A stretch of 64,000 nt of DNA, from NCBI RefSeq assembly GCF_001545115.1, contig NZ_FCNU01000002.1, positions 1 to 64,000 on the forward strand. The letters are read 5' to 3'. This document shows, in pieces, positions 1 to 8,680 of the stretch. Positions within the stretch are counted from its first letter, which is position 1. Every line of letters begins with the position of its first letter. The notes under the pieces were generated by a model. The model searched no databases. It saw only the letters and a list, made by a program, of their open reading frames with translations, and was not told the origin of the DNA. Made by a program: the position numbers and the translations under genes. Origin of the DNA: Candidatus Protochlamydia phocaeensis. GTDB lineage: Bacteria; Chlamydiota; Chlamydiia; Chlamydiales; Parachlamydiaceae.

Positions 1-2
1 TT

Positions 3-119
3 GGAAGGTATCGAAGATTGAGTAAAGACTATGAATATTATCCCTCAACTTCTGAAGCTTTTATCTATTTGGCAATGTCTAAATTAATGCTAAAACGTTT
101 GACAAACCAAGTTTTTTAA
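3..119 (+). pseudogene. C-terminal end of an IS transposase (cut by window edge)
   Basis: The third frame is open from base 3 to a TAA at 117-119 and gives 38 residues beginning GRYRRLSKDYEYYPS and ending LTNQVF. The pattern GRYRRLSKDYE followed by a Tyr-rich stretch and a hydrophobic helix is typical of the C-terminus of IS5-group DDE transposases. Only the tail is visible, so whether the element is intact to the left cannot be judged. The sequence just after the stop may contain the right end of the element, but no partner inverted repeat is in view. Typed as pseudogene only because it is incomplete here. Confidence 0.7.
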
Positions 120-204
120 CAGGCTCTTAGGAATTCGCAAAATAGAATAAGTTTATTTTTATCAATTTAAAATTTTATTAATTAAATAAGTTAAAAAGGA
201 ATGC

Positions 205-981
205 ATGAACATGTCTTTAATAAATTTTATTCCCCCTTTTCCCACTTATATTTCTCCTGCCCTTTCACAAGAAGATTATAAAAACAAAAAAAGAGAAGAA
301 GCGCAGTTATTGGAATCAATCCTTGAATATTTAGCCAATAAGGAACAAAAAGTCCAATCGTCCCGTATGAAAGCCATTCCGGCTCCTTGCGGAAACAAAG
401 CTTTAGAATTGGGGGCTAATTTTTTTTGCAATCTCAAGCAAATTTTTCTAGATACGATTTGCTGCGGATACGGATCTTGCTGGACAGATCCGGACCCCGC
501 CTATCCCACTTATCTTACAGAAAGAGAATATCGCTCTCTAAACGCGGCTAGAATTAATTTAAACCGCAATACATGTGCGCTATTTTGTGTAGGCCCTATG
601 ATTTCCTGCGGAGTCCCCTTGGCCATTCATGCCCCTTCTGCTTTGACAATTGGACTGGCCATCCTAAGCGGCATGAGCGGCTTGATGATTACGGGATGCA
701 TGACTTACTTTTGGGGCGATTCCGGAGAACGGGAGCTGGAAGCTTTTGAATATTTGCAAACGGGATTTGAAAAGACAGCTGACTATTTAGAAAATAAATG
801 GAAGCAAATGGCAACTCCAGACCGAGAAGAGTATCGCTCTAAAATCGAGCAAATGGCAATGAATTGCGACTATATGATTTTAGGCATGACCAATAGAGGA
901 ATCCATGAATCCCATGCACAAAAGATCATTGAACCCTTCGCTGAAGTCCTGAGAAACATTCGCTATAATCAATTAAATTAA
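205..981 (+). CDS. Cys-rich hypothetical membrane protein
   Basis: Not recognised. 258 residues; ATG at 205 follows an AAAAGGA ribosome site at 194-200. The protein is unusually rich in cysteine, including a cluster at about residues 90-97 (ICCGYGSCW) and others spaced through the middle. One long hydrophobic region, about residues 122-170, could form two transmembrane helices (CALFCVGPMISCGVPL, then GLAILSGMSGLMITG). The flanking N- and C-terminal parts are charged and probably helical. It stands alone between an IS remnant and bamA, with its own terminator. Such a bilobed hydrophobic segment resembles chlamydial inclusion-membrane proteins, but this is only a resemblance in layout; no function is assigned. 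Confidence 0.75.
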   Translation: MNMSLINFIPPFPTYISPALSQEDYKNKKREEAQLLESILEYLANKEQKVQSSRMKAIPAPCGNKALELGANFFCNLKQIFLDTICCGYGSCWTDPDPAYPTYLTEREYRSLNAARINLNRNTCALFCVGPMISCGVPLAIHAPSALTIGLAILSGMSGLMITGCMTYFWGDSGERELEAFEYLQTGFEKTADYLENKWKQMATPDREEYRSKIEQMAMNCDYMILGMTNRGIHESHAQKIIEPFAEVLRNIRYNQLN

Positions 982-988
982 AACCATT

Positions 989-1024
989 AAGAGAGGCAAA
1001 GAGTTCTTTCTTGTGCCTCTTTTT
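989..1024 (+). terminator. Rho-independent terminator after the Cys-rich gene
   Basis: AGAGGCA at 992-998 pairs with TGCCTCT at 1014-1020, followed at once by TTTT. It lies 8 bases after the stop codon of the upstream gene. Confidence 0.7.
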
Positions 1025-1085
1025 CCAATTAAAAAATCATAACCATTTAACATTCTAAATCTTAAGCTTAATTTTTAGAAAATCT

Positions 1086-1104
1086 AGCCATTTGTTAAAT
1101 GGCT
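1086..1104. other. Perfect 8-bp hairpin in the spacer before bamA
   Basis: AGCCATTT, GTT loop, AAATGGCT. There is no T-tract after it, so a terminator is not supported. It may be a leftover of a repeat or a protein-binding site. Confidence 0.4.
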
Positions 1105-1153
1105 TAACCTTTAATTGACGCTCCCTTCAATCTTTAATTCCCTAGAGTTCTAG

Positions 1154-1182
1154 TTGCAAAATAGGGCTTTATTTCCTATGAT
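1154..1182 (+). promoter_or_regulatory. Candidate sigma-66/70-type promoter for bamA
   Basis: TTGCAA at 1154-1159, a 17-bp spacer, then TATGAT at 1177-1182 (4/6 and 5/6 matches to consensus). It lies about 70 bases before the chosen bamA start. Confidence 0.4.
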
Positions 1183-1254
1183 CACTTACCTTTTCTACTT
1201 GTATCAATAGTCGAAATAAGGACATCCTTTTTTTTGCCAACGCTGAGGCCAATT

Positions 1255-3609
1255 ATGACTAAGAAGATCTTTTTTGTTTTCCATTTCTTTTGTTTAATTT
1301 TCTTTCAATTTGCATCTGCACAAGTTTTACAATATGAGAATCAAACAATTGAAAGTGTGGACATTATTGTTCATACAAGAACGGGCACTATATCCGATAA
1401 TAATGCTATTGCAACCCGTTTGGGCACTAAACAGGGAGGATTTTTCTCGCAAGCGGATTTTGATGAAGATCTGAAAACCCTTTCTCAAGACTATGACCGA
1501 GTGGAGCCAACTATAGAAACTGATGAAGAGCACGTGCATGTAACGATCCATTTATGGCCTAAGCCGACCATTCGCACCATTCATTGGCATGGGAATCACC
1601 GCGTCTCTACAAATCGCCTTCAAAAAGAATTGGGTATCGGATGCTTTGCTGTTTACGAACGCCAAGCTTTTAATGAAGCTTTTCATAAGCTAAAAGCTTA
1701 TTACATTCGCAAAGGTTTTTTTGAAGCGCATTTGGATTATCATGTCGAACTTAACAGTGAAACAAATGAAGTTGATATTACAATCGATATTCATGAAGGG
1801 CGCTCGGGAAAAATTCAAGAAATCGAATTTGTCAATTTTACGGATAAAGAGCAGAGCGAAATTCTGCATCAGATGATTACGAAGAAATATAACATCTTTA
1901 TGAGCTGGTTCACTCAAGAGGGAACTTACAATGAAGATGCCATTCAGCAAGACAAACTCATTATTACGAACTATTTACAAAATGAAGGGTTTGCGGATGC
2001 CCAAGTAGATATCACGGTAATGGAATCTTGCAAGACCGATCGCATTATTGTCACGGTTATAGCCGATAAAGGAGAACGCTATTACTTTGGGCGCCTCTCA
2101 TTTGAGGGCAATCAAGTGATTTGCGATGAAGAGATCGACCGCTTATTCCTCATACGCGATGGCATGCCTTTTTCTTTAGAAGATCTGCGCGATACGCTGG
2201 AGCGTTTGACAGATGCCTATGGCCGTATCGGCTATGTCGATGCCTTTATTGATTTTGAACCCGAACTTGTTGAAGGAGAGCATCGCTATAATGTGCATTT
2301 TAAGATTGAAGAAGGCGAACAGTTCAGAGTCGGCTTGATCCGCGTATTCGGTAATATTGCAACAAAAACTTCAGTCATTTTGCACGAAACCTTGTTAGTT
2401 CCCGGTGAAATTTTTAACGTCCTTAAGCTCAAGGCATCTGAACAAAGATTGATTAACATTGGCTATTTCAAAAATGTCAATGTCTATATCGTAAAAGGCA
2501 CAGAGTCTTCACTTGGAAGCGACTATCGGGATGTCTATATCGAAGTAGAAGAGACAAATACAGGTCAATTCAGCGCCTTTTTGGGATATAGCAGCACGGA
2601 AGAAATTTTCGGGGGAATTAATATCACCGAGCGTAATTTCAATCATGAAGGGTTCTATTATTTCTGGAGAGACGGGCTTCGGGCGCTGAGAGGCGGCGGT
2701 GAATATGCACAACTGAGTACGCAAATTGGTCAAAAAAGCCGCAATTATACATTCTCCTGGACAAAGCCATACTTTATGGACTCCAATTGGACGATTGGCT
2801 GCGATCTTTCTAAATCAAGCACGCGCTATATCTCTAAAGAGTACGATTTAGAAACAGTCGCGTTAATGTTGCGGGCTCAATACAATGTCAACCAATTCTT
2901 GCGCTTGGGAATCCAATACCGCTTAAAAAATGGTAGCGTCAATCTTCATCATGGAGGAAGCCATATCTCTCAATTGGAGCATGATGCCAATATCCATGGC
3001 CTTATTTCTGCAATAGGAGCCTCTTTGAGCTATGATTCGACCAACCATCCTATTAAGCCTTCTCAAGGATTTAGATCGAAGTTATTGATCGAATATGCGG
3101 GATTGGGAGGAGACCATTCCTTCTTTAGCCTCGGCTACTTAAACAGTTATTACTTAGGAATAGGCAGCCGGATGATATTGAGATATCGGGCTGATTTCCG
3201 CTTTATCCAACCGCTTGGCGACACGACTTTTGATTCTTTGCCTTTGGATGAAAGAATTTTCTTAGGCGGCGACTTTAATGTTCGCGGTTATCGTCCTTAT
3301 CGCCTGGGGCCTCAGTATAAGCATGCGCATGACCATATTCCACGCGGCGGTATTTCTATGCAGCTTTATTCGGTCGAGCTATCCCGTCGCATTACGCAAG
3401 ATTTTGAACTGTTTGCTTTCTTTGATGCAGGCCATCTCTCGCAAGATACCTGGGAATTTGGCAGAATGAGCGTTGCTGTCGGTTATGGAACACGATTCAA
3501 GCTAATTGACAGCGTTCCACCTATTACATTGGGGATGGGCTATCCGCTAAATCCACGCAATCGCAGCGAAGTGAAAAAGTTCTTTCTTTCTTTTGGAGGA
3601 AATTTCTAA
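1255..3609 (+). CDS. bamA: BamA, outer-membrane protein assembly factor (Omp85)
   Basis: Inserts beta-barrel proteins into the outer membrane as core of the BAM complex. The frame is open from a TTG at 1234, but ATG 1255 is preferred: GAGG at 1245-1248 sits 6 bases upstream and the product then starts with a clean signal peptide (MTKKIFFVFHFF...FASA). 784 residues, normal for the family. The N-terminal half is a string of POTRA repeats (roughly residues 25-420); the C-terminal half is the 16-strand barrel, ending in the aromatic signature FFLSFGGNF. The conserved L6 loop motif VRGY is at about residues 676-679. The neighbours skp and lpxD follow on the same strand, as in Chlamydia (CT241-CT243), supporting envelope biogenesis. 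A second, distinct Omp85 (tamA) lies at 21769. Confidence 0.96.
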   Translation: MTKKIFFVFHFFCLIFFQFASAQVLQYENQTIESVDIIVHTRTGTISDNNAIATRLGTKQGGFFSQADFDEDLKTLSQDYDRVEPTIETDEEHVHVTIHLWPKPTIRTIHWHGNHRVSTNRLQKELGIGCFAVYERQAFNEAFHKLKAYYIRKGFFEAHLDYHVELNSETNEVDITIDIHEGRSGKIQEIEFVNFTDKEQSEILHQMITKKYNIFMSWFTQEGTYNEDAIQQDKLIITNYLQNEGFADAQVDITVMESCKTDRIIVTVIADKGERYYFGRLSFEGNQVICDEEIDRLFLIRDGMPFSLEDLRDTLERLTDAYGRIGYVDAFIDFEPELVEGEHRYNVHFKIEEGEQFRVGLIRVFGNIATKTSVILHETLLVPGEIFNVLKLKASEQRLINIGYFKNVNVYIVKGTESSLGSDYRDVYIEVEETNTGQFSAFLGYSSTEEIFGGINITERNFNHEGFYYFWRDGLRALRGGGEYAQLSTQIGQKSRNYTFSWTKPYFMDSNWTIGCDLSKSSTRYISKEYDLETVALMLRAQYNVNQFLRLGIQYRLKNGSVNLHHGGSHISQLEHDANIHGLISAIGASLSYDSTNHPIKPSQGFRSKLLIEYAGLGGDHSFFSLGYLNSYYLGIGSRMILRYRADFRFIQPLGDTTFDSLPLDERIFLGGDFNVRGYRPYRLGPQYKHAHDHIPRGGISMQLYSVELSRRITQDFELFAFFDAGHLSQDTWEFGRMSVAVGYGTRFKLIDSVPPITLGMGYPLNPRNRSEVKKFFLSFGGNF

Positions 3610-3717
3610 GATAATTTCTTAAAACATGTTAAACACTGGATGCGAGAGATTTTCTCTCCAGGCTATTATGAGTTTCAAACTATCCTCTTAGCTTATTAAA
3701 TCAATAAGGAGAACGCT

Positions 3718-4317
3718 ATGAAAAAATTACGTCATTGGTTCCTGGGTCTTGGAACGCTATGGGCTTGTACCTTCGCCCTGTCCTGCTTTGCCCAACAAAA
3801 TTGGAACCCTTCCTCAGGCCAAGCAATTAAAATTGGCATTGTTAATACAAAGCGCTGTTTAGATGAGTCTAAATTAGGAAAGCAAGAGCAAGCCAATTTT
3901 GAGAAAATGAAAAATCAAATGGAATCTATTTTGCAAGATAAAGAACGCGATTTAGAAGAAATTGAAAGCAAGCTAAACGATGATGATTATATGGATAGCA
4001 TTTCAGAAGATGCAGCTAACGAGCTGAAGCGTAAGAAGCGAACAATCAGACAAGAGGGCATGCAACTGCAAAACCAATATATTCAGACGCTCCAACAAGC
4101 CAATATCAAGATCGTTCAAAAATTGACGGATAGTATCAGCAAGGCATCCATACAAGTGGCGCAAGAGCCTATCAATGGCCAAACTTTAGATGTTATTTTT
4201 AGCGATGAGGCATGCACGTTCTTTTCTCCTCAATTGGATGTAACAGATCGTATTATTGCTAAAATGAATGCTATTTATGATGCTGAACCAAAAGATAGCC
4301 CCAATAAAAAGCGCTAA
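3718..4317 (+). CDS. skp: Skp/OmpH-type periplasmic chaperone
   Basis: Periplasmic holdase that carries unfolded outer-membrane proteins to BamA. 199 residues; ATG at 3718 follows AAGGAG. A signal peptide is evident (WFLGLGTLWACTFALSCFA). After a short beta part (IKIGIVNTKRCLDES) comes a long charged helical stretch, about residues 55-140, rich in Lys, Glu and Gln, as expected for the tentacle helices of OmpH proteins, then a short return strand. It lies about 110 bases after bamA and before lpxD, the standard order in chlamydiae and many proteobacteria. Sequence similarity to E. coli Skp is weak in such homologues; the call rests on architecture and position as much as on motifs. Confidence 0.88.
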   Translation: MKKLRHWFLGLGTLWACTFALSCFAQQNWNPSSGQAIKIGIVNTKRCLDESKLGKQEQANFEKMKNQMESILQDKERDLEEIESKLNDDDYMDSISEDAANELKRKKRTIRQEGMQLQNQYIQTLQQANIKIVQKLTDSISKASIQVAQEPINGQTLDVIFSDEACTFFSPQLDVTDRIIAKMNAIYDAEPKDSPNKKR

Positions 4318-4346
4318 TGCTTAGCAAAGCGCTCTAATAAACCATG

Positions 4347-4384
4347 GAGATGGATTAAAGTTATTAAGAAATTTAATCCATCTC
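4347..4384 (+). terminator. Strong hairpin after skp, no T-tract
   Basis: A perfect 13-bp stem: GAGATGGATTAAA at 4347-4359 with TTTAATCCATCTC at 4372-4384, 12-base loop. The following bases (TCGTCTAATT) hold no run of T, so it may act as an mRNA 3'-end stabiliser or attenuator between skp and lpxD rather than a classical terminator. Confidence 0.45.
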
Positions 4385-4517
4385 TCGTCTAATTCCCTTT
4401 CCGCCTCAAAATCAATTCACAGCATCTATTAGTGGCATTAAATCCATAAAATCAGAATAATTGATTGAAAAAAATTAATCTAGTTAAAGACATTTTCCGA
4501 ATTTGGCTTTAACTCAA

Positions 4518-4535
4518 TTCAGTTAACTAACTGAA
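4518..4535. promoter_or_regulatory. Near-palindrome just upstream of lpxD
   Basis: TTCAGTTA, AC, TAACTGAA: an 18-base dyad with perfect 8-bp arms, ending 17 bases before the lpxD ATG and just before its AAAGG ribosome site. Size and position would suit an operator or a translation-controlling hairpin; no function is shown. Confidence 0.4.
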
Positions 4536-4552
4536 ATTCTTTTAAAGGTTTT

Positions 4553-5608
4553 ATGCGAGAAAAAAAGACTATTCATTTGCAAGAACTAGCCACTTATACT
4601 GGCTGCCAGCTTATTGGCAATCCTGACCACGTCATTGAAAATGTAGCAGACTTAGAAAACGCCACATCTGCCGATGCATCCTTCTTATCCAATCTCCGCT
4701 ATTTGCAAGCCATGAAATCTTCTCAAGCGGGCGTCATTTTTGTCGATGCGCAAGCCCCGATAATTGAAGGAAAGAATTTTCTGATCTCGGAACAGCCTTC
4801 ACGGGCATTCCAACAGCTTGTCGATCTATTGCATCCTCAAAGATCGCACCCTTCCGGATTTACAGGCATTCACTCTACAGCGGTTATTCATCCGAGCGCA
4901 AAAATAGAAGAGAACGTTACGATTTGCCCTCAGGCCATCATTGACGAAGGTGTCCATATAGGGGCCCATTCTTTCATAGGAGCCGGAGTTTATATTGGCC
5001 CTCATACACGCATTGGCCAGCATTGTCTCATTCATCCCCGGGTAGTCATTCGCGAAAATTGCCTTCTTGGCGATCGGGTGATCATTCAACCAGGGGCTGT
5101 GATTGGCTCATGCGGCTTTGGCTATATCACAGATAAGCAAGGCCGTCATATCAAACTGAATCAAGTGGGCGATGTTTGGATTGAAGATGACGTTGAAATC
5201 GGAGCTAATACAACTATTGATCGTGCCCGCTTCAAAAGTACAAAAATTGGGCAAGGCAGCAAGATTGACAATCTTGTGCAGATTGGGCATGGCGCGTGCA
5301 TAGGACCGCATAATATTATTATTGCGCAAACTGGAATTGCAGGATCGACATCAACCGGAAAACACGTCATTTTGGCCGGACAAGTCGCTGTTGCCGGACA
5401 TCTTCATCTTGCCGATGGCGTAACCGTTGCAGGAAAGAGCGGAGTTACCAAATCTTTATCTGCTGGCAAATATGGAGGTGTTCCCGCAGCGCCTTTGAAT
5501 GAATATAACCGCAATCAAGTCTTCCTGCGCAATATTGAAAGGTATGTGGATCAGCTTAAAAAACATGAGGCAAGACTGCAAGCGATAGAAGAAGCTATCG
5601 CCACTTGA
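4553..5608 (+). CDS. lpxD: LpxD, UDP-3-O-acylglucosamine N-acyltransferase
   Basis: Third step of lipid A synthesis: transfers a 3-hydroxyacyl chain from ACP to the amino group of UDP-3-O-acyl-glucosamine in the cytoplasm. 351 residues, close to the family norm. The N-terminal uridine-binding domain (about 1-105) contains the SFLSNLRYLQ region typical of LpxD. From about residue 110 to 310 there are many hexapeptide repeats ([LIV]-G-x4) making a left-handed beta helix (IGAHSF, IGAGVY, IGPHTR, IGQHCL). The catalytic His is probably His246 in NLVQIGHGACIG. The C-terminal helix (RNIERYVDQLKKHEARL) matches the ACP-binding tail. It follows bamA and skp as in Chlamydia. Confidence 0.96.
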   Translation: MREKKTIHLQELATYTGCQLIGNPDHVIENVADLENATSADASFLSNLRYLQAMKSSQAGVIFVDAQAPIIEGKNFLISEQPSRAFQQLVDLLHPQRSHPSGFTGIHSTAVIHPSAKIEENVTICPQAIIDEGVHIGAHSFIGAGVYIGPHTRIGQHCLIHPRVVIRENCLLGDRVIIQPGAVIGSCGFGYITDKQGRHIKLNQVGDVWIEDDVEIGANTTIDRARFKSTKIGQGSKIDNLVQIGHGACIGPHNIIIAQTGIAGSTSTGKHVILAGQVAVAGHLHLADGVTVAGKSGVTKSLSAGKYGGVPAAPLNEYNRNQVFLRNIERYVDQLKKHEARLQAIEEAIAT

Positions 5609-5723
5609 GCGAAAGCTAAGACTAATTAGCCGCCCTCCGCACGCTCTTTGGCTGTTGGTTAATCTAGAAACATCTTCGGAAGGCAATATAGAGCAACTTT
5701 AAAATAAAAGTTACGCTTTCGAA

Positions 5724-5828
5724 TTTTCTCTGCAGTCTTTATGCACTGTGTAGTTTGTATTTATCTGTATAATAGAAAAAGCGTTCAGAATATAAAATCT
5801 ACAACGCAAACAGAGACTGCAGAGAAAA
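5724..5828. repeat. 15-bp perfect inverted repeat bounding a 105-bp segment
   Basis: TTTTCTCTGCAGTCT at 5724-5738 is matched exactly in reverse complement at 5814-5828, with 75 bases between. It lies in the 298-base spacer between the convergent lpxD and PP2C genes. The interior is AT-rich and holds a perfect TATAAT at 5768-5773, but no matching -35 box. It could be a miniature mobile element or a long-loop bidirectional terminator. I do not believe the open frame crossing it (5741-6043), which runs into the phosphatase gene on the other strand. Confidence 0.55.
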
Positions 5829-5906
5829 AGCTAGATATTTTGCTAGTGAACCGGGTTGAGAGCTCAATTAAAGCATGTATCGCTTTATTCCTTCATTTGC
5901 AAAAAC

Positions 5907-7313
5907 TCAATTTTTTTCTGTGTAAAGAGCGATTACCGATACGTTATCCGTGCTATTTTTTTTATTTAAAGCATAATCCACGATCAATTGAGCTAGATCA
6001 AGTTCCTGATCTTCTAACCAAGGATTTAATACTTGATCGATGAGTTCCCGATCTTTTGCATAATCCCATAAGCCATCACAAGCCATTATAAGTAGATCTC
6101 CCTTCTTTAACTCCGCCATTGTCGTTTTTTGCTTTTGAATCACTCCCGGTTTTCCATTCCATTCATTATACTCTTGATCACCAATTGCACGACTGACATT
6201 CACACCTTCATTTAAGGTAGGAAACCTTAAAAATTTTGCTCGCATTCGCGGCCAAACTTCAGCGATGAGGTCCTTATTTAAAGCTCGTGCTGCACGAGCT
6301 GCATCTTTTTTGCTTGACCAATCTCGGACACAAGAAAGAGGGATTACCTGCCACCCCTTTTCCGTTTTCCGAAAAATTTTAGCTTCGGAATCTCCAAGTG
6401 TGCCGGTATAAATGCGATTCGTCTTTTTATCGATAAAGCCAATTACGGCGGTACTTCCCCCAGGAAAGGATTTCTGAATGACTTGTTGATGAATTTGATT
6501 GATTATATGAGTGAAAACAGCTCTTAAATCATCCGGAGATTTTGCTTTTTCCAGAGGAAATAACCTTTTACACTGCAAAGCCGCAAATCGCGCAATTTTT
6601 CCCTTGTCTCCATGCCCGTCAAATAATCCCATTAAATAGCCATTCTCTACAGGAATAAAGAAATGGGCATCTTCCATGTCTTCGCGTATAGAACCCTTCT
6701 CTTCACATTCAAACAACCTGAACGATAAATGAGTTTTGACGGAAGAGAACATATTTTCTTCATCTATGACGCATTCTTCTCTATGTTCTTTAATTGCCTT
6801 GCGCAAATTTCTCAGCATGCGCTCTTCTGGACTCTTAGGCGTGCCGGCAGCGTCCTCGCCTCCTTCTTTTATGGACGAATTTGATTCTGAAGAAGCCTGT
6901 ACATTTATCTCCGATACAGGCAGAGAAATAGGAGGAAGGGGGGATAAATTCTCTATAGGATGACTTGCATTCCTATCCAAACTAGGCACTACAGGCGGAG
7001 GTGTAAGGATTCTGCTCGTCTGACTTAAAGGCGTATTTTCCCTAGGCGACCGATCAAAAAGCGATAGGGCCTTATTATAGCTCCATGTGAAAGGGTAAAA
7101 AATAATTTTAGCTATCTGACAAATCAAACTAATCAATGGACTTAAGATGGAAGAAAGAGCATCGACAACGACAGTAATTTTATTTCCCCATCCCCCTTCT
7201 TGTCCCCTAATTAAAGCAGGCTGCTCGGAAGGATTTATTTCCTGTCTGAGAAGGGGACGTCTGGAAGGGAGCGAAAAAACATACTCCGTTTCATGATTGA
7301 TTGGCCAGATCAT
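5907..7313 (-). CDS. PP2C-family serine/threonine protein phosphatase with membrane-proximal N-terminus
   Basis: Metal-dependent (Mn/Mg) Ser/Thr phosphatase. 468 residues. The catalytic domain fills about residues 200-466 and holds the PP2C motifs in order: RxDMED near 210, FDGHGDKG near 229, GGSTAV and GDSEA in the middle, SRAIGD near 372, ACDGLWD near 410, and a final DNVSVI. The metal-binding aspartates are all present, so it should be active. The N-terminal 200 residues are unusual: a hydrophobic segment at about 41-80 (LSPLISLICQIAKIIFYPF) that could bind membrane, then a Pro/Ser-rich linker. Chlamydiae use a PP2C partner for their Hanks kinases, but no kinase is in view. A secreted, host-directed phosphatase is the alternative. 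Confidence 0.9.
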   Translation of the reverse strand: MIWPINHETEYVFSLPSRRPLLRQEINPSEQPALIRGQEGGWGNKITVVVDALSSILSPLISLICQIAKIIFYPFTWSYNKALSLFDRSPRENTPLSQTSRILTPPPVVPSLDRNASHPIENLSPLPPISLPVSEINVQASSESNSSIKEGGEDAAGTPKSPEERMLRNLRKAIKEHREECVIDEENMFSSVKTHLSFRLFECEEKGSIREDMEDAHFFIPVENGYLMGLFDGHGDKGKIARFAALQCKRLFPLEKAKSPDDLRAVFTHIINQIHQQVIQKSFPGGSTAVIGFIDKKTNRIYTGTLGDSEAKIFRKTEKGWQVIPLSCVRDWSSKKDAARAARALNKDLIAEVWPRMRAKFLRFPTLNEGVNVSRAIGDQEYNEWNGKPGVIQKQKTTMAELKKGDLLIMACDGLWDYAKDRELIDQVLNPWLEDQELDLAQLIVDYALNKKNSTDNVSVIALYTEKN

Positions 7314-7693
7314 AGCAATTCCTGAAAGTTGAAAATTAACTCCCTATCTGTAGAAAAATCAATATGTATGTCTTAAATCTCAATTCTTCTTGCAACATAG
7401 GTTTAGCTCCCTAGAGACCGCCGTCAGATGGCTATTCGAGATTATGCAATCCAGCCTCCTAGTGATTAAATTCTACCCTTTTTGATAAACAAAGACAATT
7501 TAAAATATTTTCATAAAATATTTATATTAAAACTTTTGGATTTAAGAAAAGGATTCAGTAATTTCATGAGCGCCTTCTTTTTGCATTTAACTAGCACGAG
7601 AAACAGTTCGATGCGCACCCATGAAAATAAACTATTTTTAATATCTTCTAAGCAACCGATTCAATGAATTGAATAGACAAGGTTAAAAAGATC
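7314..7693. other. Intergenic region with a degenerate dispersed-repeat copy
   Basis: 380 bases between two minus-strand genes. Around 7410-7430 the sequence CCCTAGAGACCGCCGTCAG resembles the centre of the dispersed hairpin element at 20141-20248 (CCTAAGAGCCGACGTCAG). The 61-codon open frame at 7482-7667 has no ribosome site and no recognisable content. Confidence 0.35.
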
Positions 7694-8560
7694 CTAAACA
7701 GGAGAAGGAGGAATAATTCCCCTAGGCTGCAAAGAAGGATGAGAATTTGACGAAGGCGTCGTAAAAGAAAGGCTATCCAATCGAAAGAGATAAGCTGTCT
7801 CTTCCGCTTGCTTCAATTTATTTTTTAAATTAGTCGTAAACTGAAATTGTGCGAAAGAACTTTTTCCATATTTAACAATCATAAAAATAGAAGTAATGGT
7901 ACAAACTGAGAGACCCATAAACGTATAAATAGGAGAGCTAATGAAAACAAAGCTGAGAGTTGTAAGAATTCCGGATGCAAGCAGCGTAATTCTTAAATAA
8001 TAGGAATAGGTAGCTAGGGATTGCTTCTCTTGGATAAGCTTTTGTGCTTGTTGAAAGGCACTTCCCATAATTGTATCATACCCTGGGCGATATGAACTCT
8101 TCAAAACCGTCTTCCAAATAAATTTATTGATATTAAGCGTTTCTGTCATCTTTTCAAAAGTTCTAGTATCTTGACCTGAGTGAAAGGCCTGATAGCCGAG
8201 AAAAAGCGTGCCTAAACCAATAAATATCGTTTGAATAAAACTAAGAAGCCCTGCCGCAGGTACAACGTCTGCATTAACATTTAAACTTCTTCTATAAGAA
8301 CGGTGAGTAGGACGAGTGTCTTCATTGCGGCGATAAGGCGCTTCCAATAGATCATTAGCTAGATCTATGACCTCATTTCTAGGATGGCCGTCTGCAAGCC
8401 AATTCAAATTGGCTAGAAGACGCATAGTCGCAAGCTCAACTTGATCCGCCTCCATATCTTGTCTGGGCTGCGCCGTTTCATTTACTGCGATCCTTGTCTC
8501 ACTTATTAAAGAGCAAGAAGGCACTGTTTCTGTCATTGTTGCTCTTAAACAAACTGTCAT
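7694..8560 (-). CDS. Hypothetical membrane protein
   Basis: Not recognised. 288 residues from ATG 8560; an alternative ATG lies 8 codons in (8536). The N-terminal third is polar and acidic. Hydrophobic segments lie at about residues 100-122 (LLSFIQTIFIGLGTLFLGY) and, as a closely spaced pair, at about 190-235 (ITLLASGILTTLSFVFI and a following FMGLSVCTITSIFMIV), so both ends are probably cytoplasmic or otherwise exposed. The closely spaced pair is reminiscent of the bilobed hydrophobic domain of chlamydial inclusion proteins. It is a single gene between the PP2C gene and pdhC with long AT-rich flanks. Confidence 0.7.
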   Translation of the reverse strand: MTVCLRATMTETVPSCSLISETRIAVNETAQPRQDMEADQVELATMRLLANLNWLADGHPRNEVIDLANDLLEAPYRRNEDTRPTHRSYRRSLNVNADVVPAAGLLSFIQTIFIGLGTLFLGYQAFHSGQDTRTFEKMTETLNINKFIWKTVLKSSYRPGYDTIMGSAFQQAQKLIQEKQSLATYSYYLRITLLASGILTTLSFVFISSPIYTFMGLSVCTITSIFMIVKYGKSSFAQFQFTTNLKNKLKQAEETAYLFRLDSLSFTTPSSNSHPSLQPRGIIPPSPV

Positions 8561-8680
8561 ACTACTTCCTATTATCCAAAAAATTCAAACTAAAATCTAT
8601 TAAATAAAAATAAATTAAAGATAAAAACATTATTAAGAAAAGATAAACTCTAACACCTTTTAAAATAAAAATCAACATTA

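Noticed and set aside
5741-6043. 100-codon plus-strand frame after lpxD
   Set aside because: It runs 137 bases into the 3' end of the PP2C gene, has no ribosome site and no recognisable content.
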